DNA from: Pinguiococcus pyrenoidosus
Lineage: Eukaryota; Sar; Pinguiophyceae; Pinguiochrysidales; Pinguiochrysidaceae
DNA: 46,784 nt
Direction of reading: 5' to 3'
Assembly (NCBI GenBank): GCA_019677205.1
Contig: JAAMXY010002068.1
Location: 1-46,784, forward strand
The notes beneath the pieces were generated by a model, which was not told the DNA's origin, made no database searches, and saw nothing but the letters and a program-made list of their open reading frames with translations. Of the stretch, positions 1-10,346 are shown piece after piece. Positions within the stretch are counted from its first letter, which is position 1; each line of letters opens with the position of its first letter. The translations under genes were made by a program, and so were the position numbers.

Positions 1-2
1 GG

Positions 3-716
3 GACGCCGGCGTCGAAAGCGGCTCGGGCTCGGGAACGGAGGACATTGTGGAGATGGCGGCGAGTAACTCGGTGGGAATAGAGGCGGAGACGACCTCTCA
101 GGGGTCCAGATCCGGGCGGTCCACACCTTGCCCCATGCGGACTTCTTCGCCGACGGAGCCAATGGAGAGCGCCTTCTCCACGGGCTTCGCGCGCCCGGTG
201 CAAGTCCCCTCTAGCACAGAAGCTCAAAGGGCTGGTATTGGCCTGCTGGGGAAGGCACTCAGCGGGGAGCTGGCGGACTTCCAAGACGACATGGAGGAGA
301 GGCACCCGGTGGGTGACACCCTCATCATCAGTTCGGAGCCGCTTACGCGGAGCCAGGAGAACTGGACGCTAGGTAAGGCCTGCCTTGCGAACCTGTGGAG
401 AGCTTGGACTAACTGCTCCAAACTGATCGGGAAAGTGCCGAGAAACAGCATCATTATAGCGCAAGGATGCACCAACACGGTTGCCTCGCCTATCTGCTCT
501 GTTCGGGTACGTCTCACTTCGGTCTTGGTGTAGTCACCTTCGGGGTTTGCATGGCTTGTCTTACGGATGACGCTCATTGCGTGTGATTTTCCTTGGCAGA
601 TCGAGCAGGTGCTGCATGAGGAGGACATCCCGGCGCCTCAGTTGTCGAGATCACTTCCTGCCTTCGCCGCATCGCCCATCCATCGGAATTTAGTAGGATG
701 TAGAATGATGCCTTGA
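3..716 (+). CDS. Unknown acidic Ser/Thr-rich protein, C-terminal part
   Basis: This frame is open from the left edge and holds no convincing initiator, so the gene probably starts outside the window. The visible protein is rich in Ser, Thr, Glu and Gly and has no domain I recognise. Two exons fit: bases 3-506 and 600-716. The donor is GTACGT at 507 and the acceptor is TTGGCAG ending at 599. Both junctions are phase 0, and the reading frame then continues through IEQVLHEEDIPAPQLSRSLP to a TGA at 714-716. A second intron of 84 nt, 373-456 (GTAAGG...TTATAG), is also possible because its removal keeps the frame. The product could be a disordered nuclear or regulatory protein, but nothing in the sequence decides this. 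Confidence 0.4.
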
Positions 717-1484
717 CGCGGAGTCGCTTCTTTTTGGCCGGAGATCGTTACCGATGTCGCAGGGCGAGGCTTGACTGAGTCATATGAGAAAGTGCATCCG
801 TGAGCAGGGGCCTCAGATGCGATGCACGCTTGGATGCTAGAGACGAGTGCGGTTGTTGGTTGGCAACTATTGTAATTAGAAGTGGTGGTGCAGGAGGAAG
901 TCACTACTGCGCACCCTAGTGAGGCAGGCGGCAAAATCGAGTTGCAGTTCCACACTCATTTGAAGAAAGTAGGAAAGAGAGGGAATACACAATCTCTCTG
1001 GCAAACTGTCTGAAAGGTCAACAATGACCTGACAAACCGTAAGGCGTAAGCTTTACGAGAGAATCTCGCATGGAAATGCAATGTCGGTGGGTCATTCGCG
1101 CTCATTTGTTTCCGGGCATTTCACCCAAGTTACAACTACGGTAATTCAAAGACTTGCAGTCTTCCGCACACGACGTAGCCGCGACACGGGTGTTACCCCA
1201 GACAGCAGCTTTCTCGGCTTGTGTGGGGAAGACAAGATCGATCCACCTTTGCATGAGACCTTCTCGGCGCTGTGATGGCCACTGGTGACCACGGCCTTCG
1301 AGATGGTCTCGCTCCCCCGATACTGCTGGCGTGTCCTCGGCGAGTGCGTGAATCCAATTGACAAAAAATGAATCCTCTTTCTCTCGCCTTGAGAAACGAC
1401 TCAAGTTGCAGACGGGTGGGCGAAGACGCCCAGAAACGAGGGCTGGGAAAGATCTAAGAAACTTGCGAAGGCAGGCAGGTAGGC
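717..1484. other. Intergenic, convergent 3' ends, no gene seen
   Basis: This 768-nt stretch lies between the stop of the left-edge gene and the stop of P450-1. Short open frames occur on both strands but none has domain content or credible splice partners. It probably holds both 3' UTRs. I see no repeat or RNA gene in it. Confidence 0.5.
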
Positions 1485-3302
1485 CTAGGCGCGCTCGATG
1501 ATGACATTGATGCTCTCTGCTGTGAGCGTAATGCCAGCGAGCACGCGAAGCCGAAACCCAGGGGATGGCTTGAAAGTGTAGTTTTGCAGCAGCTGCAACA
1601 TGATCGTCTTCGCTTCCAGAATGGCCAGAGAGTTGCCCAGACAGGAGCGGACGCCATACCCGAAGGGCAAGAAGCCCTTCTTCGCCGACGCGCCCGGGAT
1701 GTCCGCGAATCGCTCGGGGATGAAGTCATTCGGCTTCTCCCACATCTCGGGATCTCGGTGGGTGTGAGTCAGCGCTAGAATGATATTCGTGCCCTTCGGC
1801 ACGATGTGCTTGGTCTCCTTCATCATCACGTCCTCTGCGCTGGTGCGCACGAGGAAGGGGATGGGGCTGAAGAGCCGCTGCACCTCCTGGATGACCATGT
1901 TCAGGTACTTGAGCTCCGCCCAGTCGTCCATCGTCGGCACCACGCGGCCCTGCATGACTCGTCTAATCTCGTCCTTCAGCTTGTCCTGCACATCCGGGTA
2001 CTGGCTCAGCACGTAGGAGAAGTAGCTCAGCAAGAAGGACGTCGTGTCGTGCCCGGCAGCCAGGGTCGAGAACAGCTGATACTTGGCGTCCTCGTCGTCC
2101 GCCTTCAGGTCCGTGAGGAGGCCGTTGAGCATGTCCTCGGGCACCTCCTCGGGCCGCTCCTTCATCAGCTGGCGGCGCTCGTCGATGTAGCGTTGAATGA
2201 TGTTGTCACGGCTGTGGATGCAGTCGTCAAGCATCTTCTTCGTCCTGGGGAACATCCTCCACAGCGGATGGCCATACGCCATGTGTTCGCCCATCACCAG
2301 CGAACCCTTGCTGACCGAGTCGGTGATGTGCATCACTTCGTCCCAGTTCTCCCAGATGTCGCGGCTGAGCGCGATCTGGCAGAAGGAGCGGATGGTGAGC
2401 AGGGAGTACATGGACACGACGTCCATCTCCTTGCCGAGGTTCGGCTCGATGTGCTTCTTCATCGTGTCGGCGGTGAACCTCGCCACGATGTCCAGCTTCT
2501 CTTGGATGCTCGTCTTCACGAAGTACTTCCCGAGGCAGGAGCGATCCCCCTTGTGCTTCTCGTCCTTTGACGTCACCAGCCCGCCGCCGAAGACCGCGGC
2601 GAAGTATTCCGTGTATCGCATGCCTAGGGGATGCGACGAAGCGCTGGTTAGCTCCCTCATCCTGTCTGTGGGAGCAGCACCTCGACCACCAGGCAGGGAA
2701 CTGAGGAGAGATGAGAGGCCTGGAACTTGTGGACTCTCGCACCTTTCGGGAACTTGCGGTTGTCCGACAAGACCTGGCGCACGTTCTGGGGCTCCATGAT
2801 GACGAGGGAGGGCGTGTTGCCCGGCCAGATGACGAACATCTTCCCGTACTTCTTCCGGCACTTGCCAAGGTACTTGATCAGGGACATGGAGAACTCCGGG
2901 TCGACGAGATTGCCGACCAGAGGCAGGGGCGGCGGACCCGGATACGCCTTGTACTGCGTGAGAAAGGAACGCGCGAACAGAGGTGAGCTGCGCACCGCCT
3001 GCCTGTTCTTGGCATTCCGTCTGCTCACACCCCGTGAAGGCATCCACACGGCCACTCTCCAAAGTTGGACCCTTCAAACGGCTGGCCGATGGTCGCCGCA
3101 TCTTGCCACGGCGGCAGTCGCGATCTAGCCTCTCTGATCCTCCCCACCCGGTTCCGTCGCGGCGCTGTCGTGGGTGACGTACCTTCCAAAGGCTGACGAC
3201 GAAGCCTGCAAGGAAGAAGACATAGACCGCGGAAAAGACGCCAAAGACGCCAAGCGCGATTTGGACGCCCAAAGAGAACTCAAGGACGCTGTTGAAGTCC
3301 AT
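1485..3302 (-). CDS. Cytochrome P450 monooxygenase, membrane-anchored (P450-1)
   Basis: A heme-thiolate monooxygenase, expected at the ER or plastid envelope. Three exons join cleanly: 3302-3183 (phase 0), 2953-2743 (phase 1) and 2623-1485, giving 489 aa, the normal family length. Residues about 10-38 form one hydrophobic anchor, followed by the proline hinge YPGPPPLPLVGN. The I-helix reads AGHDTTS at about 300-306. The K-helix ExxR is E357/R360, PERF is at 413-416, and the heme loop FGYGVRSCLG has its ligand at Cys438. The start was chosen at MDFNSV because that exon gives the anchor and splices in phase; the longer upstream open frame is not supported. Sequence style is closest to CYP4/CYP3-type microsomal P450s, but substrate and family number cannot be assigned. 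It is paralogous to P450-2 at 26.6-28.5 kb, with no shared intron position. Confidence 0.9.
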   Translation of the reverse strand: MDFNSVLEFSLGVQIALGVFGVFSAVYVFFLAGFVVSLWKVRHPRQRRDGTGWGGSERLDRDCRRGKMRRPSASRLKGPTLESGRVDAFTGCEQTECQEQAGGAQLTSVRAFLSHAVQGVSGSAAPASGRQSRRPGVLHVPDQVPWQVPEEVREDVRHLAGQHALPRHHGAPERAPGLVGQPQVPERCESPQVPGLSSLLSSLPGGRGAAPTDRMRELTSASSHPLGMRYTEYFAAVFGGGLVTSKDEKHKGDRSCLGKYFVKTSIQEKLDIVARFTADTMKKHIEPNLGKEMDVVSMYSLLTIRSFCQIALSRDIWENWDEVMHITDSVSKGSLVMGEHMAYGHPLWRMFPRTKKMLDDCIHSRDNIIQRYIDERRQLMKERPEEVPEDMLNGLLTDLKADDEDAKYQLFSTLAAGHDTTSFLLSYFSYVLSQYPDVQDKLKDEIRRVMQGRVVPTMDDWAELKYLNMVIQEVQRLFSPIPFLVRTSAEDVMMKETKHIVPKGTNIILALTHTHRDPEMWEKPNDFIPERFADIPGASAKKGFLPFGYGVRSCLGNSLAILEAKTIMLQLLQNYTFKPSPGFRLRVLAGITLTAESINVIIERA

Positions 3303-4608
3303 CTTTGGGATGGCGACGATTCTCTTGCGAGAGAATATGCCTGAACGCCGTGCACGGCGAGCGAGGTGGAAGATGCAACGGGACCTGCTTTTGTGCGCCC
3401 GAGCGGAAACCTCTGTGTCGACGCCCAGGCCGAACACCGGCGTGGCTTGCGAGAATCAGGAAACGAAAACCCGTAGTATAGCAGGCTCCGCAGAAGGTGC
3501 GTAGGTTCCCAATTTTGCCGATGATGCTTCACATGCTTCTCTATTGGCATGCCGATGCTGGACGGAGGGAGGCAATTATTGGACGCTGGAACTTCGCGCG
3601 AATAAGAAATCGCCCCACAGCGCCACCCAATGGTGTGCACAGCAGACTTTTCGGAAAAAAATAGCTTCCCTGCCAATCCACGAAGTCTGGCCTCATGGTG
3701 AGATTTGCCTCCGTGACTTTTCTGCTCAACACGAACAGAAAGGGATCAGCGTGGCAGCGACCTCTCGTCTTACTGGTGCCAAGAGCGTGAATCCGGCTGC
3801 ACCTTTCTGCTCTGGACCAATGAACGTGTCTCTAGGATCGGAACCTTCCCAATCGACTGTCAGTTACACCAGGACCTCAAGCGCATCGTCATATGAATCC
3901 CGGCTTTCATGTTGCGTCTCCTTGCCTCCCACCCGGAACATGAGCATTGCTCAGCTCGTTCAACTCCTGCGCTGCGAGTCACCTTGAATCAGTCAAATGC
4001 TTTGTGGTTTCAAAATGCCCGATCGCCAGAAAACCCCCACTGTATCCCTAGCGTCTTTAGCTCGGAAGGCAGCTGCACGACTAGTGATTGGTCTGGGATA
4101 TGTGTGAAACTAATCTCGCGTGTGTTTTAGGACGCTACGCTACGGGAGCTTCTGGCTTCTGGCTTCGAGCTTCGAGTCGCTGGTCGGCCCAGCCACGAGC
4201 CGCGACGGTACTGCCAGCAGTACAAATGCTCCCGACAATCCCCGCAATCCCGACGACCCCGGCGCCTCGCTCCGGACTTTCGGTAATTGAAGTAATGCAC
4301 AAGGAGTTAAGACGTATCCCCATGGCATGCCGACCGCAAGATGCAGTTTCTGGTTTGGACCACAGCTAGGAAAATAGGCCGGGCTTGCCAGCTGTTGTGT
4401 TCTCCGCTTGCCGCACAGACGCGCTAGCCAGGCAATCCGCGGACCGTAGACACACGCGGCTCCCAGCAAGAGTGGCTGGCTCGTCTAGCACTATGCAATG
4501 CTTTAGCAAGCCTAGATGAGGCCCCGCCTCCCCGATCTGTTTTGCAGTGATGAATCCCGAAGCCGCGGCAACAAGCATACAAAAGTGCCTACGGGGATTT
4601 TACGCGCG
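3303..4608. promoter_or_regulatory. Divergent intergenic region, P450-1 / WW gene
   Basis: This 1.3-kb region separates the divergent P450-1 and WW/ARM genes. It should carry both promoters. The palindrome TTCGCGCGAA lies at 3593-3602 and is compatible with an E2F/DP-type site. A heptamer-period repeat sits at 4148-4182. Open frames here have no recognisable content. An ATG at 4516 is in frame with the WW gene and could extend its N-terminus by 31 residues. Confidence 0.45.
4148..4182. repeat. Imperfect tandem repeat, period 7
   Basis: Five consecutive 7-nt units run GCTTCTG, GCTTCTG, GCTTCGA, GCTTCGA, GTCGCTG. Units come in identical pairs that then change. The tract is intergenic, upstream of the WW gene. 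Confidence 0.75.
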
Positions 4609-6461
4609 ATGTCGCGTTCAGGAGGTGGCAATCACCTCGCCAGGGTCCCAAGAGTCGTGGCGACTCTGATGTCCCTCCCACTCCACGGCTTAGATTCTGC
4701 GCACAGAGTTTGTCAAGTTTCTGGACGAAGAAAGCGGGTCACCCTACTACTTCAACGTCACCACAGGTCCTACGAGGAATTTCGTGTCAAGTCAGAGGAG
4801 ACTTCCCCGCAATACTAACACGTGACCTCGCCCCACCAGCCAAGAGCCAATGGAACAGACCTTTGCTGCTCGTCGGCCCGGATCTTCCTCTGGAAGAGGA
4901 CGTCGACAGATGGGCTCACCGTGAAGGTGACTTCCGCATGCTTCACCTGCGTTGTGCTGCATGCACGTAGCAGGGCTGCTGCTGACTGGAATCTCGGCAG
5001 ACTATTCCTTCATCGACGCCATCGTTGACGAGAATGTGAACGATGACAACTTCCGGACCGGTGGTGAAGCCTGTCAGTACGAGCTGGAACAGCCGGCGGA
5101 GCACGACAACGCGGGAAGTTACGAAGACTATGGCAGCCTGCACTTAAGGTCCAGCTTCGATCTGGACGACTCTGGCGATCAACCACGGCCTGAAAGAAAG
5201 GCGATTGGAGGGGAAGATCTGGAAGAGAGCCATGCTCAGCAGCCCACCACCACCACCGTCAGGAACACGGCGCCGTCATCTGCGAGCGTGAATGCCAGGA
5301 TGTCGCAGCAAGCGCGGCGAAGAAGCTCGAGACACGCTTTGGATCCGCGCGAGTATTTGGAGGGCCCGTTCTGCTCCCGAGCAGGGCGAGGTCGACTGGT
5401 GAAGCGGGCAATCAAGAACGTCTTCATCTTGCCCCAAAACGCGAAGAAAAGCATTGCTGCTCGTCGTCCACACGACGTCGACGCCATCGCGGCTGAAGTC
5501 GACCACCAGGTTGCCTTCTTCGACGGTATGAAGACCGTCGACGTTCCGCTTGACGCCTACGGTACGCTTGCTGCTCTGGCTATCGTCTTCACGCCTCTTC
5601 TCTTCTGATGCCAAAGGGTCCCTTCTCCTCAGCCATTGTCTGCGCCGCGGCACAGAAGGACCCGCCGCAGACGGTCAAGATCATGTCCAAACACATCCGG
5701 AATCCGTCAATCGCCCGGTACGGCCTGCGCAAGCTGGCAGCACTCGACTTTGAAGAGCTGGAGGACGGAAGCGCATCGAGACTGACCTTGCAGAGCGTGA
5801 AAGCTGCGCTGACGTTGATGGAGCACTTCAGTCGCGACACAGGCATTCAGGCGGGCTGCTTGGAGGTGCTTAACTCCGTCGCTTCCCGCCACGTGAATCG
5901 CAACGTCATCCTGCAGCAAAGATGGAGCGAAGCCTTCGAATGGTCCGTCCGCTCGTGCAGCAAATCGCAGACGGAAGGTTCGTCCAGTCAGGGTCTGAGG
6001 GTTGACTTGTGTTGTAAGGAAACGTGCCTCACAGCATCGCAGTTTTGGCGCAGATTGGGGATGGCGTCTCCAAGGTGGTCGTCGAGGAGCCAACGCAAGA
6101 CAGCCTCTCAGTGTGCCAGGAGCTGTGCAGCATCCTCGCTCAGCTGGCGTACGACGTACAGTCAAGGGTCGCGGTTGCCGAAATCGGCATTGATATCGTT
6201 TTGCGAGTCCTTGACTTCGTGGACTTCAAGGACGGCCTCTCCGCAATAGCAGCGTCCCGGGCATTGTACAACTTCGTCTACCGCTGCGAAGAGGCCCACC
6301 ATCAGACGACGGAAAGGAACTGCCTCCGCGCTGTTGAGAAGCTTCTCGCCAACCTCAGGAGTGACGACGACGTCGTGCTCTACGCAACCAGGGCGAAGAC
6401 TGCGTTGGAACCCGATGGATGGCGCGGGGATGTTGAACTGCAGGAAAAGGACGTGGCTTAA
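4609..6461 (+). CDS. WW-domain protein with ARM-like C-terminal region
   Basis: Six exons: 4609-4624, 4707-4766, 4840-4926, 5001-5561, 5633-5977 and 6043-6461, giving about 495 aa. The WW module is split by an intron: EFVKFLDEESGSPYYFN, then SQWNRP. The first WW tryptophan is replaced by Phe and the second is kept, so it probably still binds proline-rich ligands. The intron 4767-4839 contains a perfect TACTAAC branch site. Residues about 60-230 are charged and low complexity. The last about 250 residues are helical, with ARM-like stretches such as IQAGCLEVLNSVA and SVCQELCSILAQLAYD, suggesting a scaffold. One doubt remains: at 5919-5977 another frame (starting KMERSLRMVRPLVQQIADG) also looks coding, so a frameshift or unusual splice near 5915 is possible. 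The start could also be 4516. Confidence 0.72.
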
Positions 6462-6619
6462 TCTCGATACTGGAGGGTGAGCGTCCTATCTGAGTGCGCC
6501 TTAGAAGCACCGTCCCCAGCGAGGATGACGTGCCCTCGTGCGATCCCCCGCAACAAGGGCGGCCTAGAATCAACTCGCTTTGCAGGAAAGATGGTATGAT
6601 GCGTCGACATCGCTCTCTT

Positions 6620-9600
6620 TCAACGCCTATTGTGTCCGCTCTCAAAGAAGAGCCTGACGTTATCAATCACTTCTGCCGCCGAGGACGATGGAGCTTGCTC
6701 AGGAGTTGAAGGCTGCTGATTGGGTTGCCGGTTTCCGTGGGACCTCTGATTCGATGCACCCGGTCCCTCAAGCGACATTTCCTGGAGCCGCCTTAGCAGT
6801 ATCGCACCATCTACACTGCTCAAGTCGTTGTCGTCATGATCGAACTCGTTGTCGTCATGATCGTGGTCGTCGTCGTCATGATCGTCGTCGTGCTTCTCAT
6901 CAGGGAAGGCTTTGGGACGGCTTGCGGCGGAAGGGGTTTCCGGTGGGAAACCCGTCTCCCCTCCAGCAGCCTTAGACGGCCGCAGCCGCTGGCTTCCGCT
7001 TTTCAACAGAATCTCTTCCTTTTTGGTCACTTCGAAGCAGCTGGGATGCCGTAGAAGGTAGCGCATGAACCACGTGAATCGCTGCGCTCGCGAATCTCCC
7101 TTCATGTGATCGCGTAAGAGCTGCTCGTTCATCCCCGGGGTATTCTTCAACGCGTGCACCATGCTCTTTCGGATCTTGGCGATCGGGACGGGGACTCCTT
7201 GAGCAGCACGCTGCCCTCGCTTCTTCGACGCCTTGCCGTTTTGGGCAGCCGCACGCCGTTCCACCAGAGCAGTCACCGTTTCAATGAAAATCGGATCCCA
7301 CTTCTCCTTCCCACCATCCAGCAGGGTGAAGAACTGGAAGACGTCCTCCTCTTGATGATCGGAGGCTTCACCTCCTGCCTTCATCTCCGCACTGGAGCTA
7401 GGTTTCACGCCCTTGCCCTTGGGGTTTGGGCTTACTTTCTCGTCGTGGCCGTGCCGTGAGCTCACACCTGGATCCGTACTGTCCACGGAAGAGCTGTAAC
7501 CTTCCTCGGCTGGGGCCTCCCCTCCTGCCTCGACGAGGACCTCATCTCCATTCAACCTGTTTACCAGTCCTTTCGCTTCATCGTCGCAGTGTGCCGAATA
7601 GTATCCGTCTTCATGCACAATGCAGTATCCTTTGTCTACTAGTTCCGCGATGGCCTCTTGCAGCTTGCTGCCGTCGCGCAACCGAACTCCTCGTAAGTTC
7701 TTTCTATTTCCCCCTTGGCGCCTGATGTCCATTTGGAAGACGTCCTTGTGACAGGAGAAAAAGCGCATCAGCCAGGATCTCCGCGATGCAGTTCTTTCCA
7801 CGAATGCCTTCGGGACCCCGAGCAGGCCCAAGTAGGCGACGTATGCCTCCTTCAGCTCGACAATGGCCGTATGGCCATTTGCCCGCGGTGCCACGCCGCA
7901 GGTCAGCCAAAGATGTATGAAAGCGTCCACGTAGATTGCGTCCCAATACTCCTCGCGTGATCCGTCTGCGGAAGTTGACACGCCTGCAGGTTGCGGCGCG
8001 TCAACGAAAACGTCGTGGACGCTAAGCGCTGTCTTCTCTTTCCGATCAGGGACGGCGTCTGTTTTGGATTCCTCAGCCCTAGCCTTTCGCTTTCTTTTTG
8101 ACCCGGACGGCTTCACCGGGCTACTTGATTGGTCGGAGTGGAAGGCGTTTTCCTCGGACTGTCCCGAGCTAGCAGGCGACGGTACCATTTCGTGCTCGGC
8201 AGCGAGCCCTTCCTTCGCATCTGCGCCCTGACGGCCGATGAACCCCAAGCGCTCCACAGGGGCATCCGCAGCCTTCTGACGGCCTCCTTCCCTTGGCTGG
8301 CTCTCTGGTGCCGAAGGGCTTCGAAAGCCAAATAGTGTCGATAGACCTTCAAGCGTACCAGCCGCTAGCGCGAGGCCTGCGGCTCGAATCGCCCTTCGAA
8401 ACGCCCTCCATCGCTCTTTGCTATGCAGATGGCTCCCAAGGTCGTGATACTTAGGGCTCCCGAAGCACTCAAAAGGATCCTCAAAGGACAGGATATAGTC
8501 TTGCGCTGCGTAGCCCCTCCTTGAAAGGATTCCGTCGCCGCGGAGAGAAAGGGTGCTTGAAGTGAAGTCGTAGGTCTCAAGGAAATCAAAATACACGTGC
8601 AGCAGCGCGGGGACTTCGTCGACGTCCAGGCGCTTAAAGTTGCACCGATCCGGGTCCTCTCGCACCTTGCCCAGACTGAAGAACGTGGCGTCGATACCGT
8701 CGACAAGAACGCGCCCTTCCTTTTCCGCCGTCCCTCGGGCCTCGTCTTGACTGACAGAAGCTGTGACGGAAGAATCCGTTGCATCAATGGGAAAGAGCCG
8801 ATCCGGAAAGAGATCAGGAATCCATGGCCCCCTCCCGAAGTGCCGCAGGAAAATGAGCGCAAGAACGACGTGCCCGTACGCAGACAAGTTGCCCATGGAG
8901 GCATCGCAAAGGTTCCTCTGCTTTGCCCATCTTTTGATCAGCACGAGGAAGAGCTCCACCCCCGGCGAGACTCGCATGTACTCGCGAATCAGCTGCGTGT
9001 TCCTCACCGCGAGACGATTCCCAATGCAGATGTCAATGTTGATCTTGTCCAACTTCGCCCGGGAGCAACACTTGATCACCGGGACGCGCGCACCCTGCAC
9101 CACCTCTTGGACCATGAAGCGGCGCTTGCCTTCTAGCCGATCTGCAAGTCGCCGTATGTTCTCGGCCTTGACCCGATCAAGCCTCATCTTGGCGTTCCGA
9201 GCTGCCTTCAAGAGCTTCTTATGCTCTTGCGCAATACCCAGGAGTGACGCCCGATACGCCAGACGATCTTCAGAGAGGTCTTTCGGAATCGGTGAAACTT
9301 CGGCATCGCCGACTGCAACGCCGACTGCATCGCCGACTGCATCGCCGACTGCATCGCCCGGGGCCGCAGCCAGGTCAGCGACGGCCACGCCATGTAGTGC
9401 ATCATGGCGTTCGATCAGCTGCTTGAGGAGTCCTACCGAACGCCCCTTGCGCTTGGACACTTTCCTTTCCAGCTGAAGGCGCTCCTCGAGGAGCTGCTCA
9501 CGCGCTTTGGCCATCTGCGGGTCTTCTTCCTCCTCGTATTTGGCCTCACGATCGAGCTCAGAGCGCCGCTTGTCCAAGTCCTTCAGCGTTTGCATCTCCA

Positions 9601-10045
9601 CTTCGAGCCGTCGCCGCATGTTGCTGAAGTCCTGGAAGACGTTGTCGTACTTCAGCAACTCGCAGCTTGCAGTGAGCACTTCTTGCTCGTGCTTCTGCTC
9701 CAGAGCTTCCAGAGCATGCCAGGCCCTTCGGTTGCGGTCCCTCGCCTGCTCGAAGGCCTTCCTCCACGGCGGAATGTCCACGCTGATGTCGACGTCGGAG
9801 TTGGGTCCGGCTAGTCCGTTCCCAGTGCTCCCGAACACTTCCAAGGTCACGCTCGCGTGAATCCGCTTTTGGCACGTCGTCCTCAGGTCCTGCACAATGG
9901 CCTCGATCTCGCGATCCTGCTCTCGTCCGCGCAAGAGCCCCACCGCGCAGCTCCGAAGATACTCCGCCGCTCCGGCTGGCACCGGAGCCGATTCTGACGC
10001 CGCATCGGGCGACTGAATGTGGGGATTCGCCGCCAAGCTGGACAT
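6620..10045 (-). CDS. Non-canonical poly(A) polymerase / terminal uridylyltransferase-like protein
   Basis: A single-exon gene of 1141 aa. The nucleotidyltransferase signature is GSTGNGLAGPNSDVDISVD, with the GS pair at 72-73 and metal-binding Asp84 and Asp86. The third catalytic Asp is best placed in DKINIDICIGN, near residue 338. The central domain (FLVLIKRWAKQRNLCD, then SAYGHVVLALIFL) and a PAP-associated segment (YAAQDYILSFEDPFE) follow, as in Cid1/TUTase and Trf4 enzymes. The family adds U or A to RNA 3' ends. Unusually, about 220 residues, partly coiled coil and holding an AVGD repeat, separate the DxD from the third Asp. The C-terminal 500 residues contain two similar helical modules (about 700-840 and 930-1040) and a His/Asp-rich tract. 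Nucleotide preference cannot be read from sequence. Confidence 0.88.
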   Translation of the reverse strand: MSSLAANPHIQSPDAASESAPVPAGAAEYLRSCAVGLLRGREQDREIEAIVQDLRTTCQKRIHASVTLEVFGSTGNGLAGPNSDVDISVDIPPWRKAFEQARDRNRRAWHALEALEQKHEQEVLTASCELLKYDNVFQDFSNMRRRLEVEMQTLKDLDKRRSELDREAKYEEEEDPQMAKAREQLLEERLQLERKVSKRKGRSVGLLKQLIERHDALHGVAVADLAAAPGDAVGDAVGDAVGVAVGDAEVSPIPKDLSEDRLAYRASLLGIAQEHKKLLKAARNAKMRLDRVKAENIRRLADRLEGKRRFMVQEVVQGARVPVIKCCSRAKLDKINIDICIGNRLAVRNTQLIREYMRVSPGVELFLVLIKRWAKQRNLCDASMGNLSAYGHVVLALIFLRHFGRGPWIPDLFPDRLFPIDATDSSVTASVSQDEARGTAEKEGRVLVDGIDATFFSLGKVREDPDRCNFKRLDVDEVPALLHVYFDFLETYDFTSSTLSLRGDGILSRRGYAAQDYILSFEDPFECFGSPKYHDLGSHLHSKERWRAFRRAIRAAGLALAAGTLEGLSTLFGFRSPSAPESQPREGGRQKAADAPVERLGFIGRQGADAKEGLAAEHEMVPSPASSGQSEENAFHSDQSSSPVKPSGSKRKRKARAEESKTDAVPDRKEKTALSVHDVFVDAPQPAGVSTSADGSREEYWDAIYVDAFIHLWLTCGVAPRANGHTAIVELKEAYVAYLGLLGVPKAFVERTASRRSWLMRFFSCHKDVFQMDIRRQGGNRKNLRGVRLRDGSKLQEAIAELVDKGYCIVHEDGYYSAHCDDEAKGLVNRLNGDEVLVEAGGEAPAEEGYSSSVDSTDPGVSSRHGHDEKVSPNPKGKGVKPSSSAEMKAGGEASDHQEEDVFQFFTLLDGGKEKWDPIFIETVTALVERRAAAQNGKASKKRGQRAAQGVPVPIAKIRKSMVHALKNTPGMNEQLLRDHMKGDSRAQRFTWFMRYLLRHPSCFEVTKKEEILLKSGSQRLRPSKAAGGETGFPPETPSAASRPKAFPDEKHDDDHDDDDHDHDDNEFDHDDNDLSSVDGAILLRRLQEMSLEGPGASNQRSHGNRQPNQQPSTPEQAPSSSAAEVIDNVRLFFESGHNRR
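6826..6899. repeat. Coding microsatellite for a His/Asp tract
   Basis: Repeated GTCGTCATGATCG-like units, with a near-duplicate of about 19 nt, encode the HDDDHDDDD-type tract near the C-terminus of the nucleotidyltransferase on the minus strand. The tract is in frame, so length changes would alter only the acidic/His run. Confidence 0.7.
9303..9357. repeat. 12-nt coding minisatellite (AVGD repeat)
   Basis: About four and a half copies of a 12-nt unit like GCATCGCCGACT. On the minus strand it encodes AVGD repeats at about residues 231-247 of the nucleotidyltransferase, inside the insertion that splits its catalytic domain. The period is a multiple of 3. Confidence 0.85.
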
Positions 10046-10346
10046 GACCCTTGATATCGGGGACGCGAAGACCTCCGGAGCGGAGAAGCGGGCGCAAAGA
10101 AGGCGCGAAAACGCGAAAACACCGCATCTCTCTGCTGCGCCCCGGTATTCGGATCCATCTTCTAGTCATACAATAGCCCACAGAATTCTCTGAAACAGTG
10201 GAAAGGAACCTTGTTGAAAGAGTCATCAATTTCTATCCCAGAGAAGGCATGATATTCTATGAAATTGGGTAAAAGGATCATGCGTTCGCTGAAACCAGCG
10301 AAATCCCCATTTGGCGCCAAAAGCCCTCGTGTCTCCACTGCGCAGC
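10046..10346. promoter_or_regulatory. Bidirectional promoter, nucleotidyltransferase / EBP2
   Basis: These 301 nt separate two divergent start codons. Near the minus-strand gene are overlapping half-sites GGCGCGAAAA and CGCGAAAA at 10102-10119. Near EBP2 lies the full palindrome TTTGGCGCCAAA at 10310-10321. Both resemble E2F/DP elements (TTTSSCGC). Promoter activity is inferred. Confidence 0.55.
10310..10321. promoter_or_regulatory. E2F/DP-like palindrome upstream of EBP2
   Basis: TTTGGCGCCAAA is a perfect 12-nt palindrome ending 25 nt before the EBP2 ATG. The same element occurs beside other start codons in this window. Confidence 0.5.

Noticed and set aside
1485-3437. Reading P450-1 as one uninterrupted 650-residue protein
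   Set aside because: The middle of that frame is non-conserved; the true hinge and FPKG segments are in another frame and splice in phase.
10311-10346. N-terminal extension of EBP2 from a TTG codon
   Set aside because: TTG is not a normal eukaryotic start, the residues are not conserved, and the stretch overlaps the promoter palindrome.
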